From: SFHK01 sp045538305
GTDB taxonomy: Bacteria; Bacillota; Clostridia; Christensenellales; Aristaeellaceae
Direction of reading: 5' to 3'
DNA length: 64,000 nucleotides
Assembly: GCA_045538305.1 (NCBI GenBank)
Contig: JAZSRC010000091.1
Coordinates: 6,509-70,508 of the forward strand
Shown: positions 35,501 to 43,950 of the stretch, in pieces
How positions within the stretch are numbered: position 1 is the stretch's first letter
Layout of the letters: each line of letters starts with the position of its first letter
Notes under the pieces: model-generated
What the model was told of the DNA's origin: nothing
Databases searched by the model: none
What the model saw: the letters and a program-made list of their open reading frames with translations, nothing else
Program-made: the position numbers and the translations under genes

Positions 35501-36647
35501 CCGGCGCAGAGAGGTTCAGACCCTCTCCTCCGAGCGCTACGCCGACGCCCTTACGTCGCGCGTGCGTACAGGCACATCCGCAATCGAGCAGCTTACGTGC
35601 GCGCTTCACTCGCTCATCCTCACCCCATTCCCCTATGATGCATGGGAGGAATATATCCTGCCCGCCCGAGTGACGGGATACCGCCCGCAGATGCTGGATG
35701 ACCAGCTGTCAACAGGCAGGTTCTTCTATGCGGTGCACCCGGGCGAAAAGCCTTTCATATCCTTCCATCTGCCGGAGGAAGAGGACATACAACAGGATCC
35801 TGAAATTCCGGAAGCGCTTACGGATTGCGAAAAACAGGTGTTCATGTTTTTAAAAGCCCGCGGCGCAAGCTTTGCGCGCGCAATCTCCGCAGGCGCCGGC
35901 ATACCAGATGTCCGAAAGGCGCTGAAATCCCTGTTTGAGAAAGGCTATATCCGTCAGGACCGGTTTGCGCCTGTTCGTCAGTGGTTCAAGGAAGAAAAGG
36001 GTGCAAGCAAAACCATCGTCAGGAGCCGTATTCACACTATGGATGCGGGTCGATGGGAAATCTGCCGTCCACTGAAAGAAAAAACTCATGTTGAAATTCT
36101 TGATGGAATCTTTGATACCTATCTGATTGCCTCAAAAGAAACGGCAAGAAACCATAACTGGCCCGCGCTTCTTGAGGTGCTTCGGCAAATGGAATACGCC
36201 GGAAAGGTCAGGCGCGGCTATTTTGTAAAAGGACTCAGCGGCATGCAGTTTGTTCGCGAATGCGATTATGAAAAGGTAAAGCTTATATTGGCGTCGCCAT
36301 CCGAAATGTTCGTGTGCCTGACGGCGTCCGATCCCCTGCAGCCGTGGGGCGCCCTTTTAAAGCACGAGAGCGATTTTTCTTTTACAAGGCTTTCATCCTG
36401 CGCCGTGGTTCTTCATTCCGGCAAGCCCGTGCTTACCTTCGAAAAATCCGGTCAGACGCTTTCCGTTTATGATGAAAACTATCTCAAGGAAGCGCTGGCT
36501 TGCTTCGTTCATTCGTTCAACGCAAACGCCGTATTTACAGGAAAACGGAAGATCACGGTAAAATGCTGGCCGGAATGCGCAAGACAGGAATTGCTTTCGG
36601 CAGGGTTTATGCATGAAGCGCTCGATTTTGTGCTGTATCGATCATAA
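32565..36647 (+). CDS. lhr: Lhr-family large DEAD/H-box helicase
   Basis: 1360 residues. Lhr proteins are superfamily 2, 3'-to-5' helicases implicated in DNA repair. Motif I is APTGSGKT (40-47), motif II is DEFH (157-160, where DEVH is commoner), motif III is SAT, and motif VI is QRMGRAGH (about 343-350). Then follow winged-helix and Lhr-core beta-barrel regions (about 400-850) and a long C-terminal part (about 850-1360), close to the length of E. coli Lhr (1538). RBS CGGAGGC. No nuclease or phosphoesterase partner sits beside it. Followed after 86 bases by the dnaD-like gene with its own promoter. Confidence 0.9.
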   Translation: MNGFLTETKNWFSSSVGTPTAVQTLGWRAIRSGTDALMCAPTGSGKTLAAFLYFLDAFKRESMERKIPDEVRVIYISPLKALGNDIQKNLMRPLSGLSLENSVRVSVRNGDTSQSERRQMLVHPPHILITTPESLYLMLSSKSGRRILSTAKCAIIDEFHATVSSKRGTHLSLSLARLDNLCARRLQRIALSATIRPLDEAKRQLSGSAECEIISPESEKKTELIVDSSEKDMRILPENSIWPSIAERMIRHMQKSKTTLVFTEGRASCERLAQNINEKLKGEYALTHHGCVSKEKRLAAENSLKNGELKAMIATSSMELGIDVGDIDQVVQVGNPMSVSALMQRMGRAGHSPGRVSRMCIYPKTAYDAVSCALTAKAASLGQIERVHACEMSLDILSQHLVSMASAGGEYTVAEAVRILSGAYPYRNLTEDIVKSVLVMLAGDYEHGEDKPVRPRILYDRLSGTVTGDRYTDMLALSSGGTIPDRGWYAVTLADGTRLGELDEEYVFEARIGDKFLLGAFPWKIINITRDRVIVEKTTRSGAQSPFWKGDGAMRAYETGIAFGKHMKRLSESAQNGKHALIKALMDMHLTENAAMNASRLLLEQLSYTDALPTEQTVIFEHFKDEAGEHQLMIHSVFGGRVNRALGMLLAKEAQRLTGTDVRAYDDDDGILLCLIGGKAVPDGLIYSLNPETVRNDICTLLPVSPMFTMQFRYNAQRAMMMGARSGKRSPLWIQRLRGAETLSIAAKYNQHPIILETMRECAEHILDLDALKDVLIGVQTGRISVLEIHNETPSPMCLNLRRQVEADLMYESVIPSAAGMISKANEGSLTPLPAAVSKAADVLKHPRNEEEAHTLLMQRGDILPHETEIPVDWLIELSKKGRARYIEPGLWIAREHEKEYEDALLRASDIALSRIIRRLTRYTNGQSIGSFMSRYGVDEERTQRIIADLSQAGDIIPFEDIYVHKDVYENARQHTVAIRRREVQTLSSERYADALTSRVRTGTSAIEQLTCALHSLILTPFPYDAWEEYILPARVTGYRPQMLDDQLSTGRFFYAVHPGEKPFISFHLPEEEDIQQDPEIPEALTDCEKQVFMFLKARGASFARAISAGAGIPDVRKALKSLFEKGYIRQDRFAPVRQWFKEEKGASKTIVRSRIHTMDAGRWEICRPLKEKTHVEILDGIFDTYLIASKETARNHNWPALLEVLRQMEYAGKVRRGYFVKGLSGMQFVRECDYEKVKLILASPSEMFVCLTASDPLQPWGALLKHESDFSFTRLSSCAVVLHSGKPVLTFEKSGQTLSVYDENYLKEALACFVHSFNANAVFTGKRKITVKCWPECARQELLSAGFMHEALDFVLYRS

Positions 36648-36667
36648 CGGCTGCAGCCCTTGATCTC

Positions 36668-36696
36668 TTGTTTTGTTGCAAAGATTGTGATATGAT
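36668..36696 (+). promoter_or_regulatory. Promoter of the dnaD-dnaI unit
   Basis: TTGTTT (36668-36673), 17 bases, TATGAT (36691-36696). Confidence 0.5.
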
Positions 36697-36733
36697 ATAG
36701 ACTGGAATTATATCTGTAAGGAGCCAAATACGA

Positions 36734-38176
36734 ATGTCGTTTTGTTCATTTGCCGAAGGGAACGCCATGTTCGGTTCAACGCCCGTTGAGAACATGTTCA
36801 TACTGGAATACATGCCGGCAGCGCCCGGAGATTTTGTGCGCGTATTCCTTTACGGGCTCATGATCTGCCATCACCCGGAGATGAACGAGGATATCGACAG
36901 CATGGCGCGCGTGCTGCGCGTAGACAGGGATACGGTTTTAAACGCCTATCGCTATTGGGAGCGCGAAGGGCTTGTCATGAAGCTATCCGACAATCCTCCG
37001 TCGTTTGAATACATATCCCTGAGTCATCAGGTAGCCTCCGGCGAACCGATGGACGAAGTATACAAATACCGGAATTTCAATCAGGAGCTTCAGCTGGCAT
37101 TGCCCGGCATGATGCTGGAAAGCCACGAAATCCGGATTGCCAACGAGTGGCTGGACATATTAAAGCTTCCGGAGGACGTTGTCATTCTGATGGTCAGAGC
37201 CGAGGTCGCGCGAAGAGGCCAAAAACTCCCCTCTCCCCGAACGCTTTTTAAGCATCTGAACGAAACGGCGCTCGAATGGGCGAAGGCCGGCATAAAGACT
37301 ATACAGCAGGCGGAGGAATTCGCACTCAAAAGCAGCGCCGCACAGCAAAACGCAAGCGCCGTTATTCGCCAGTTCGGCCTTTCCCGCGCAGCGACCAAAG
37401 ACGAAGTAGAGCTCGCGGAAAAATGGACCAACGAATGGAATCTTACAAAAGAGGATATCCTTCGCGCCTGCGCCGATACCGTAAAAAGCGCCAATCCTTC
37501 CTTCGCTTATCTGGATAAAATCCTTCTTTCGCGCATGGAAAACGGAAACGATGAAAAGCTGCGCGAGGAGGTCAAAAGGCTGATAAACCACCTCGGCATC
37601 ATGACGCGCCCCACCAGCGCACAGCTTAATGCCTATAAAGCGTTTCTGGAGATGGGCTTTGATTTCGGAGCCATCGAACAGGCTGCCATCTGGTGCGGCG
37701 AAAACAACCGGAACACTTTTGAAGATATTGCCAGAAAGCTTGAACAATGGAAGAAAATCGGCGCTTTCACGCTTCAGGACATCGAAGAAGAAAGGCGCGT
37801 ACAGAAGCAGTTCACCGACATAACGCTTTCCATATTTGAACGGTGCGGCGTCGATAAAAAAGTTACCAAAAGCGACATCTCTCTTGTGAAAATCTGGTCG
37901 GCGCTGATTGAGCTTGACGCTATCCTGTTTGCCGCTGAATGTGCAAACGGCACGCAGGCGCCGATGAAATACATAAACAAGCTCGTATCCTCCTGGAGCG
38001 CGAAGGGAATACGGACGCTTGAAAACGCGCAGAAGGAATACAAGCAGCTTAGGGAAACCACCCAGCCGACTGGCAGCGCAAAAAAACCAGCATACGCGCA
38101 GAGGAACGTTACCGATGAAGAGTTTGAAACGGGATTCTTTGTGGACGTAATGAACAGAAAGAAGGCAGATGAATGA
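36734..38176 (+). CDS. DnaD-domain replication initiation protein
   Basis: 480 residues, cytosolic. The N-terminal winged-helix part (FILEYMPAAPGDFVRVFLYGLM, then a DIDSMARVLRVDRDTV helix-turn-helix) is that of DnaD/DnaB-type primosome proteins. At least two, possibly three, DnaD C-terminal (DnaB_2) repeats follow, each with a W(T/S)xEW or IWxAL core, so it is longer than B. subtilis DnaD (232). It should help load the replicative helicase at oriC or at stalled forks. Start: the ATG giving MSFCSFAEG, AAGGAG 10 bases upstream; a second ATG 33 bases on is possible. Its stop overlaps the dnaI-like start (ATGA). Confidence 0.85.
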   Translation: MSFCSFAEGNAMFGSTPVENMFILEYMPAAPGDFVRVFLYGLMICHHPEMNEDIDSMARVLRVDRDTVLNAYRYWEREGLVMKLSDNPPSFEYISLSHQVASGEPMDEVYKYRNFNQELQLALPGMMLESHEIRIANEWLDILKLPEDVVILMVRAEVARRGQKLPSPRTLFKHLNETALEWAKAGIKTIQQAEEFALKSSAAQQNASAVIRQFGLSRAATKDEVELAEKWTNEWNLTKEDILRACADTVKSANPSFAYLDKILLSRMENGNDEKLREEVKRLINHLGIMTRPTSAQLNAYKAFLEMGFDFGAIEQAAIWCGENNRNTFEDIARKLEQWKKIGAFTLQDIEEERRVQKQFTDITLSIFERCGVDKKVTKSDISLVKIWSALIELDAILFAAECANGTQAPMKYINKLVSSWSAKGIRTLENAQKEYKQLRETTQPTGSAKKPAYAQRNVTDEEFETGFFVDVMNRKKADE

Positions 38177-39156
38177 CGCGCGAAGAAGCCATCCGTTTGA
38201 TTACAGACGAATACCAGCAAAAGCAGACGCGGGAGATTAACCGCCTGCGCGCAAGGGAACTGGAGGCCGTAAACGCCAATCCCGAAATCGGCCGCCTGCT
38301 GGCAGCGCGCGCGGCTTTGCCCGTTGAAAGCATGCGCATGGCCATGGCGGATCAGGCGCACGCACAGGAAATCGCAAAGAAAATGCGGGAAAACGGCCAG
38401 CGGCTGAACGCTGAAATCCGCGCGCTGCTCATAGCGTCGGGCTTTGAGGAAAACTATCTGAAGCTCAGATACGAATGCCCTCTCTGCCGGGATACCGGCT
38501 ATACGGACGGCGTTCCCCAGCAGATGTGCGAATGCTTTGCGAAGCGTCTTCGCGAGGTTGAGCGCGAGGCGGACGGCGTAACGGATCTTTCGAGCCAAAG
38601 CTTTGAGGCTTATGATGAAAACCGGATCCCGGACGAAGTCGTAACCGGGGAAGTAACCCAGCGCGCGCTGACCGGCAGAATTCGAGAGCTTTGCGAGGAA
38701 TATGCAAATGCTTATCCCAACACCTATAAGCCCAACCTGATGCTGATGGGCGAAGCGGGCCTTGGAAAAACCTTCCTTTTAAGCGCCATTGCCGGCCGCG
38801 TAGAGGAACGCGGATATCCGTCCACTGTCGTAAGCGCCTATAAGCTGATTGAGGTTATGCGTGAAAAGCATTTCCATATGGAATCAAGCGCCGGTGATTT
38901 TGAAAGACTGATGAACTGCCCGCTGCTCCTGATTGACGATCTCGGGTGCGAACCGATGCTGAGAAACATCACACAGGAATATCTGTTCGTTCTGATAAAC
39001 GATAGAATCATCAAGCGCAAGCATACCGTAATCGCTACGAACCTTACGCCCGCAATGCTTAAGGAACGATATGGCGAACGCATTATGTCCAGGCTGTGTG
39101 ATAAATCGGTCACCGACTCCGTGCGTCTTATGGGAAAGGATCTGAGGCGCATATGA
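38173..39156 (+). CDS. Helicase loader ATPase, DnaI/DnaC-like
   Basis: 327 residues. A helical N-terminus is followed by a four-cysteine zinc site (Cys102, Cys105, Cys119, Cys121; CPLCRDTGY...CEC), as in DnaI. The AAA+ domain has Walker A GEAGLGKT (193-200) and Walker B LLLIDDLGCE. It loads the DnaB-type helicase on single-stranded DNA. It overlaps both neighbours by four bases, so dnaD-dnaI-ybaK-like form one coupled unit. Confidence 0.92.
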   Translation: MTREEAIRLITDEYQQKQTREINRLRARELEAVNANPEIGRLLAARAALPVESMRMAMADQAHAQEIAKKMRENGQRLNAEIRALLIASGFEENYLKLRYECPLCRDTGYTDGVPQQMCECFAKRLREVEREADGVTDLSSQSFEAYDENRIPDEVVTGEVTQRALTGRIRELCEEYANAYPNTYKPNLMLMGEAGLGKTFLLSAIAGRVEERGYPSTVVSAYKLIEVMREKHFHMESSAGDFERLMNCPLLLIDDLGCEPMLRNITQEYLFVLINDRIIKRKHTVIATNLTPAMLKERYGERIMSRLCDKSVTDSVRLMGKDLRRI

Positions 39157-39650
39157 CAGCGGAAGAAAGAGCGGTATACCGGTATCTCGCCGAAAAGCGG
39201 ATTTGCTACCGTTTGGCCCGCCATCACCGCGTGAGCGCAATCAAAGACTGCGTTGTTTCGGAAGCGCTGCTGGGCGGCCTGATGCCCAGGAATCTGTTCC
39301 TTCAGCCGAGAAACGGCTCCAGCACATTTCTGTTCATCCTGCATCCCGAAAGTCCGTTCAGAACATCCCATGTGAGCCGACAGGCAAATTCGTCGCGGCT
39401 GTCGTTCGGATCGGAGGAGGCGCTGAAGCAAATGCTTCATACGCATCCAGGCGCAGTCAGTCCCCTTGGGCTGATCTTCGAAAGTGCGAAGGACGTTTCG
39501 CTGCTCATCGACAGAAAGCTTCTTGCCGAAAAGACGCTTATCTTCCATCCGCTTGAAAACACAGCCTCTCTGCGGATGGATGCAGAAACTTTCTTTCACG
39601 GGTTTCTTAGGTCTTTACAAAAAAACTACCTGCTGATCGATACGGAATAA
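39153..39650 (+). CDS. YbaK/ProX-type aminoacyl-tRNA deacylase
   Basis: 165 residues, cytosolic, the size of stand-alone YbaK/PrdX editing proteins. RNLFLQPRNGSSTFLF and HTHPGAVSPLGLIFE match the family core (KNLFL and GxVSPxGL). These enzymes hydrolyse mischarged tRNA-Pro (Ala or Cys). The usual catalytic Lys of KNLFL is Arg here, which may alter specificity. The start overlaps the dnaI-like stop (ATGA), an unusual partner. Confidence 0.8.
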   Translation: MTAEERAVYRYLAEKRICYRLARHHRVSAIKDCVVSEALLGGLMPRNLFLQPRNGSSTFLFILHPESPFRTSHVSRQANSSRLSFGSEEALKQMLHTHPGAVSPLGLIFESAKDVSLLIDRKLLAEKTLIFHPLENTASLRMDAETFFHGFLRSLQKNYLLIDTE

Positions 39651-39669
39651 ATCAGGAAAGGATATACCG

Positions 39670-40269
39670 ATGAAAAAAAACAGGGCGCTGCGGGCGGCCA
39701 TCTACCGCACTCCCCTGCCCGGCGGAAAGTTGATACTGCTGGGCGCGCTTGTTATGCTCATATGGGCTGTATGGGAATGCGCGGTTCGGATTGATGCGAT
39801 GGACGGAATGACCAGGGCATATTTTAACCTTGTCAAAGATGGAAAATTATCGCTTCCCGACGCATTTTCAAACATCTGGAACACGCCCAAAGCCCGTCAG
39901 GATTGGCTAAATCCCGCGTATCTTTGCCTGATCGCCTTGTTTTCCGTAATCGCCGTGTTCCTTCACAACAAATGGAAAACTGCGTTTCTTTTCGTACCGG
40001 CATGCGTGCTGATTCTCTTTTACAAGCCTACGGATTCCTTGATCCTCTCCGCTTTCAACCTGTTTGAGGTTATCAAGTTTGCAGCCGCAGGCGCAGTGGC
40101 AGTCGGAAACGGCATGAACGTATACGCAGCCTTGCACAGGCGGAGAATGTATATAAAACGGCTGAAAGAGCGCGAACGGCGCAGAAAGCTGGCAGCCTGT
40201 AAACACGGACGAAATCCGAAAACATTGATTCCCCAGAGGCTGCTCTCCGCAAAAAGCGCAAGGCGTTAG
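39670..40269 (+). CDS. Hypothetical membrane protein
   Basis: 199 residues. Three or four hydrophobic stretches are seen (about 20-37, 82-100, 105-120, 128-150). The C-terminal 50 residues are very basic (RRRMYIKRLKERERRRKL) and should lie in the cytoplasm, perhaps touching nucleic acid or phospholipid. RBS AGGAAAGG. It lies 19 bases after the deacylase gene, so likely co-transcribed. I do not recognise a family. Confidence 0.65.
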   Translation: MKKNRALRAAIYRTPLPGGKLILLGALVMLIWAVWECAVRIDAMDGMTRAYFNLVKDGKLSLPDAFSNIWNTPKARQDWLNPAYLCLIALFSVIAVFLHNKWKTAFLFVPACVLILFYKPTDSLILSAFNLFEVIKFAAAGAVAVGNGMNVYAALHRRRMYIKRLKERERRRKLAACKHGRNPKTLIPQRLLSAKSARR

Positions 40270-40345
40270 CCTTCGAAATGTAAATCCGATATTCTGAAAA
40301 CAGGTTACGCTTCTTATTCTTAAAAGATTAGAGGACTGATGATTT

Positions 40346-41713
40346 ATGCGCATTATCATTGCCGGTGGCGGAAAAATGGGCCTGATGCTCGCCGAAAAGT
40401 TGATTTTGGAAAAGCATAACGTGACCATTATCGACAGGGATGAACGGGTACTTGAGCACTGTATGGATACGCTGGACGCATTGACAGTGAAGGGAAACGG
40501 CGTAAGCCTGGAGACCCTGAAGGAAGCGGATGTAAAGCATGCCGACGTCGTTATAGCAACGACGCTCAGCGATGAAACGAATATGCTTTGCTGCCTGACC
40601 GCCAAGCTTCAGGGCGCTAAATACACCATTGCCCGTATACGCGATCCGGAATACCTTTCAAGCCTTTCTTTTATTATGAAAGAGCTGTTTATCAACTATG
40701 TAGTCAACCCCGAACGCGCAACTGCACGCGAAATCAGCCGTATGCTGCGACTTCCCTTTGCAGCAAGCATTGAAACTTTTGCGCGCGGACGCGTGGAAAT
40801 GGTAGAGCTTCATACAAACGGACATGAACCGTTTTTAAACATCCCTCTGAAAGATCTTTACAGTAAAAACTCGCACCTGCCGCGCGTGCTGTTTTGCGCG
40901 GTAGAGCGCGACGGACATGCCGTCATTCCCAAAGGTGATTTTGTCATTCATCCGGGCGACAGTGTTTTCGTCGCATCGGACACCTCCACGATCAGCGCAT
41001 TTTTCAAAGCCATCGGTAGGAATACGCGCGGCGTACGCGATGCAATGATCGTTGGCGGCAGCCGCATTGCCTATTATCTAGCGACCCTTTTGAAAGAATC
41101 GGGCGTAAAGGCGACGATTATTGAGCAGAAAGAGGAAAAAGCCCGTTGGCTGAGCGAAGAGCTTCGGGACGTTACGATTATTCACGGCGACGGAACAGAT
41201 CAGCAGCTGCTGTTAAGCGAGGGTCTGCAGGAGGCGAGTTCGTTTATCACACTGACCGACAGGGATGAAGAAAACCTGATGGCAGGATTGTACGCAACAA
41301 AGCAAATGTCCGGCAAAGTAATCGTAAAAAGCAACCGCACAAGCTATTCGGACCTTTTAAGAAGCATGGGCCTTGAAAGCATCATCAGCCCTACGCAGAT
41401 TGCCTGCGATATTGTGCTTCGAACGGTGCGCGCCAGGGCCAACGCAAGCGGAAGCTCCGTTGAGCGCGTGTATTCGCTTGCAGGCGGCAGCGCGGAAGCA
41501 CTGGAATTTATCCCCCGCGCAGGCGCTCCCTATATCGGCGTCAAGCTTAAGGATTTGAAGGTTCATAAAAACGTACTGGTTGCCGTAATCGTCAGAAACG
41601 GACATGTACGCGTGCCTTTCGGCGAAGACGCTATCGAAGCGGAAGACCATGTAATTATTGTGACAAAGGAAACCGGCATTGTCGACTTGGGCGACGTACT
41701 GGGCATAAAATAA
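40346..41713 (+). CDS. trkA: Trk potassium uptake system, NAD-binding regulatory subunit
   Basis: 455 residues, peripheral membrane protein with two RCK modules. The first Rossmann start is IIAGGGKMGLMLAEKL and the second MIVGGSRIAYYLATLL (about 230), each followed by a TrkA-C domain. It gates the TrkH channel according to nucleotide binding. The next gene, trkH, starts one base after its stop, so the pair is co-translated. Confidence 0.93.
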   Translation: MRIIIAGGGKMGLMLAEKLILEKHNVTIIDRDERVLEHCMDTLDALTVKGNGVSLETLKEADVKHADVVIATTLSDETNMLCCLTAKLQGAKYTIARIRDPEYLSSLSFIMKELFINYVVNPERATAREISRMLRLPFAASIETFARGRVEMVELHTNGHEPFLNIPLKDLYSKNSHLPRVLFCAVERDGHAVIPKGDFVIHPGDSVFVASDTSTISAFFKAIGRNTRGVRDAMIVGGSRIAYYLATLLKESGVKATIIEQKEEKARWLSEELRDVTIIHGDGTDQQLLLSEGLQEASSFITLTDRDEENLMAGLYATKQMSGKVIVKSNRTSYSDLLRSMGLESIISPTQIACDIVLRTVRARANASGSSVERVYSLAGGSAEALEFIPRAGAPYIGVKLKDLKVHKNVLVAVIVRNGHVRVPFGEDAIEAEDHVIIVTKETGIVDLGDVLGIK

Positions 41714-41714
41714 C

Positions 41715-43157
41715 GTGAAAAAGAGATTTGTATTTAATCTGCTGGGAAAGCTGCTTCTGGTCGAAGCAATTTTGATGCTGCCCTCGTTTGTAATATCGCT
41801 AATCTGTTCAGACGGCGACCATTGGGCGTTTCTGATATCCATAATCGCCTCGGCTGTCGCCGGTTTTCCTATGGCGTTTTTTATAAAACCCGACGGAAAG
41901 CAATTGTACATGCGCGAGGGACTCGCAGTAGCCGGACTGGGTTGGCTTCTGTTATCCGCATTCGGTGCGCTGCCTTTGTATATATACGGCGCATGCGATT
42001 ATGTCAGCGCGTTTTTTGAAATCACAAGTGGCTTCACAACCACAGGCGCAACCATATTTACGGAAGTGGAATCGCTTCCGCACGGCATACTGTTCTGGCG
42101 CAGCTTCACGCATTGGATCGGCGGCATGGGCGTGCTCGTATTCACAACAGCGCTGCTCCCCACCATCGGCGGGCGCGGCGGATATCTTGCACGCGCAGAA
42201 AGCGCCGGCCCCTCCTTTTCCAAGCTTGCGCCAAAGCTGGGCGATTCCTCCAAGATTCTGTACCTGATTTACACAGCGCTCACCGTCCTTATGACAATAT
42301 GCCTTTTACTTGCAGGAATGCCGCTGTTTGACGCATTAATACACGCCTTTGGAACAGCAGGCACCGGCGGCTTTTCCAACCGGAATCTGAGCGTTGCGGC
42401 GTATAACAGCCCGGCAATTGAAATCATCGTTTCCGTGTTCATGCTTCTGTTCGGCTTGAATTTCGCGCTGTTTTTCAGGCTCATCCTCCGCGATTTCCGG
42501 GGCATCGTAAAAAATGAAGAAGCCCGCGTATACCTTATCATTGCCGTTCTGTCCATATTGTTTATCGCCATAGATCTTCTGAAAATATACGATAATTTCT
42601 GGACCTCGCTCCGGTATTCCATGTTCCAGGTGCCTACCATTATGTCCACATCAGGCTTTGCAACAGCGGACTTTAACGTATGGCCCGCTTTTTCAAAGGT
42701 TCTTCTGCTCATGCTGATGCTGTTCGGCTCCTGCGCGGGCTCTACAGCCGGCGGTCTTAAGATGATCCGAGTGATCATGCTTACAAAAATGGCATTCCGG
42801 GAAATCCGCCATGCATTCCAGCCCCGGAAGGTACACGTCATCAAAATTGAGGGTAAGAGCGTTTCGGAGGATGCGCTTTCCGGAACGGGCACCTTCTTCT
42901 TTACCTACATTGCTATACTTCTTCTGGGGGCTCTGATCGTATCGCTGGACGGAAGCGACCTTCTGACGTCTGTAACCGCTTCTCTCGCCTGTCTTTCCAA
43001 TATCGGCCCCGGCCTGGGAGAGGTTGGCCCGATGGGCAATTTCGCTTCCTTCTCAGCGGCAGTGAAAATCGTTCTTTCCTTTATCATGCTTGCAGGCAGA
43101 CTGGAAATTTTCCCTATACTGATCCTGTTCCATCCCGCTGCCTGGAAAAGAAGCTGA
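41715..43157 (+). CDS. trkH: Trk potassium uptake system, membrane subunit
   Basis: 480 residues with about 10-12 helices and four pore loops. Selectivity-filter glycines appear in ITSGFTTTGATIF, FGTAGTGGFSNR, MSTSGFATADF and CLSNIGPGLGEVGPMGNF. TrkH moves K+ inward, driven by membrane potential or a co-ion. The start is GTG. A strong bidirectional terminator follows. Confidence 0.94.
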   Translation: MKKRFVFNLLGKLLLVEAILMLPSFVISLICSDGDHWAFLISIIASAVAGFPMAFFIKPDGKQLYMREGLAVAGLGWLLLSAFGALPLYIYGACDYVSAFFEITSGFTTTGATIFTEVESLPHGILFWRSFTHWIGGMGVLVFTTALLPTIGGRGGYLARAESAGPSFSKLAPKLGDSSKILYLIYTALTVLMTICLLLAGMPLFDALIHAFGTAGTGGFSNRNLSVAAYNSPAIEIIVSVFMLLFGLNFALFFRLILRDFRGIVKNEEARVYLIIAVLSILFIAIDLLKIYDNFWTSLRYSMFQVPTIMSTSGFATADFNVWPAFSKVLLLMLMLFGSCAGSTAGGLKMIRVIMLTKMAFREIRHAFQPRKVHVIKIEGKSVSEDALSGTGTFFFTYIAILLLGALIVSLDGSDLLTSVTASLACLSNIGPGLGEVGPMGNFASFSAAVKIVLSFIMLAGRLEIFPILILFHPAAWKRS

Positions 43158-43170
43158 CCGTGATGTCCCT

Positions 43171-43215
43171 ATAAAACAAAACGCGGCTCGTTTAAGAAGC
43201 CGCGTTTTGTTTTAT
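43171..43215. terminator. Bidirectional terminator between trkH and the SDR gene
   Basis: A perfect 18-base-pair stem (ATAAAACAAAACGCGGCT and complement) with a 9-base loop, rich in A at one foot and T at the other, serves both strands. Confidence 0.93.
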
Positions 43216-43225
43216 AAAAGTTTCG

Positions 43226-43927
43226 CTATTTCAGGCTCCAGCCGTGATCCGCATGATAGATCATTAGCTTAGTCATGCCGCCGTCAATGGCAATATTCTC
43301 GCCTGTAATAAATCCCGCTTTGTCGGATGCCAGAAACAACGCCATATGGGCAATATCATCCGGATGTCCCACGCGCCCTGCAGGCTGCTGATAGGCGTCC
43401 GGTCCCTCATATACCGTATAATCCGTATCGATCCAGCCCGGAGAAATGGAGTTTACGCGCACCCGTCCGGAAAGGCTGACTGCAAGCGCATGGGTCAGCG
43501 CATGAATGCCTCCCTTGGCTGCCGTGTAGCTTTCCGTCTGCGGCTGACTCATCCGGTCGCGGGAGGAGGATATGTTGATGATGGAAGCCCCCGGTGCAAA
43601 ATGCGCATTAAACAGCTTTGACAGATAGAACGGCGCTGTGACGCCGACAGTCAGCGCCTGCGTGAATTCTTCAAAAGAGCACTCGTCAATGCCGCGCATT
43701 GCGGGCGGCGCGTTATTGATAAGGCAGTCAATCGTTCCACTTTCCGAAATCACATGATCCCGGAACGCCTCAAGCGTCTTTTTATCTGAAATATCGCCGA
43801 CAAAATGATCGCCGGGCAGAACATCAATCACATGACACCTTGCGCCGTTTTTTTCGAACGCCCTTCTGATTGCAAGACCAATACCGTGCGCCCCACCGGT
43901 AATAACCACAGTTTTTCCGGAAAACAT
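43226..43927 (-). CDS. Short-chain dehydrogenase/reductase
   Basis: 233 residues, cytosolic NAD(P)-dependent oxidoreductase. TGGAHGIG binds the cofactor, NNAPPA replaces the usual NNAG, and the catalytic set is Ser (SSSRDRMS), Tyr and Lys in SYTAAKGG. GWIDTDY follows. Asp39-type residue (CHVIDVLPG) suggests NAD rather than NADP. RBS GGGAGG. It is 23 bases after the URO-D-fold gene in the same unit. Substrate unknown. Confidence 0.9.
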   Translation of the reverse strand: MFSGKTVVITGGAHGIGLAIRRAFEKNGARCHVIDVLPGDHFVGDISDKKTLEAFRDHVISESGTIDCLINNAPPAMRGIDECSFEEFTQALTVGVTAPFYLSKLFNAHFAPGASIINISSSRDRMSQPQTESYTAAKGGIHALTHALAVSLSGRVRVNSISPGWIDTDYTVYEGPDAYQQPAGRVGHPDDIAHMALFLASDKAGFITGENIAIDGGMTKLMIYHADHGWSLK

Positions 43928-43950
43928 GCCTGATTCCTCCCTTTATTTGT

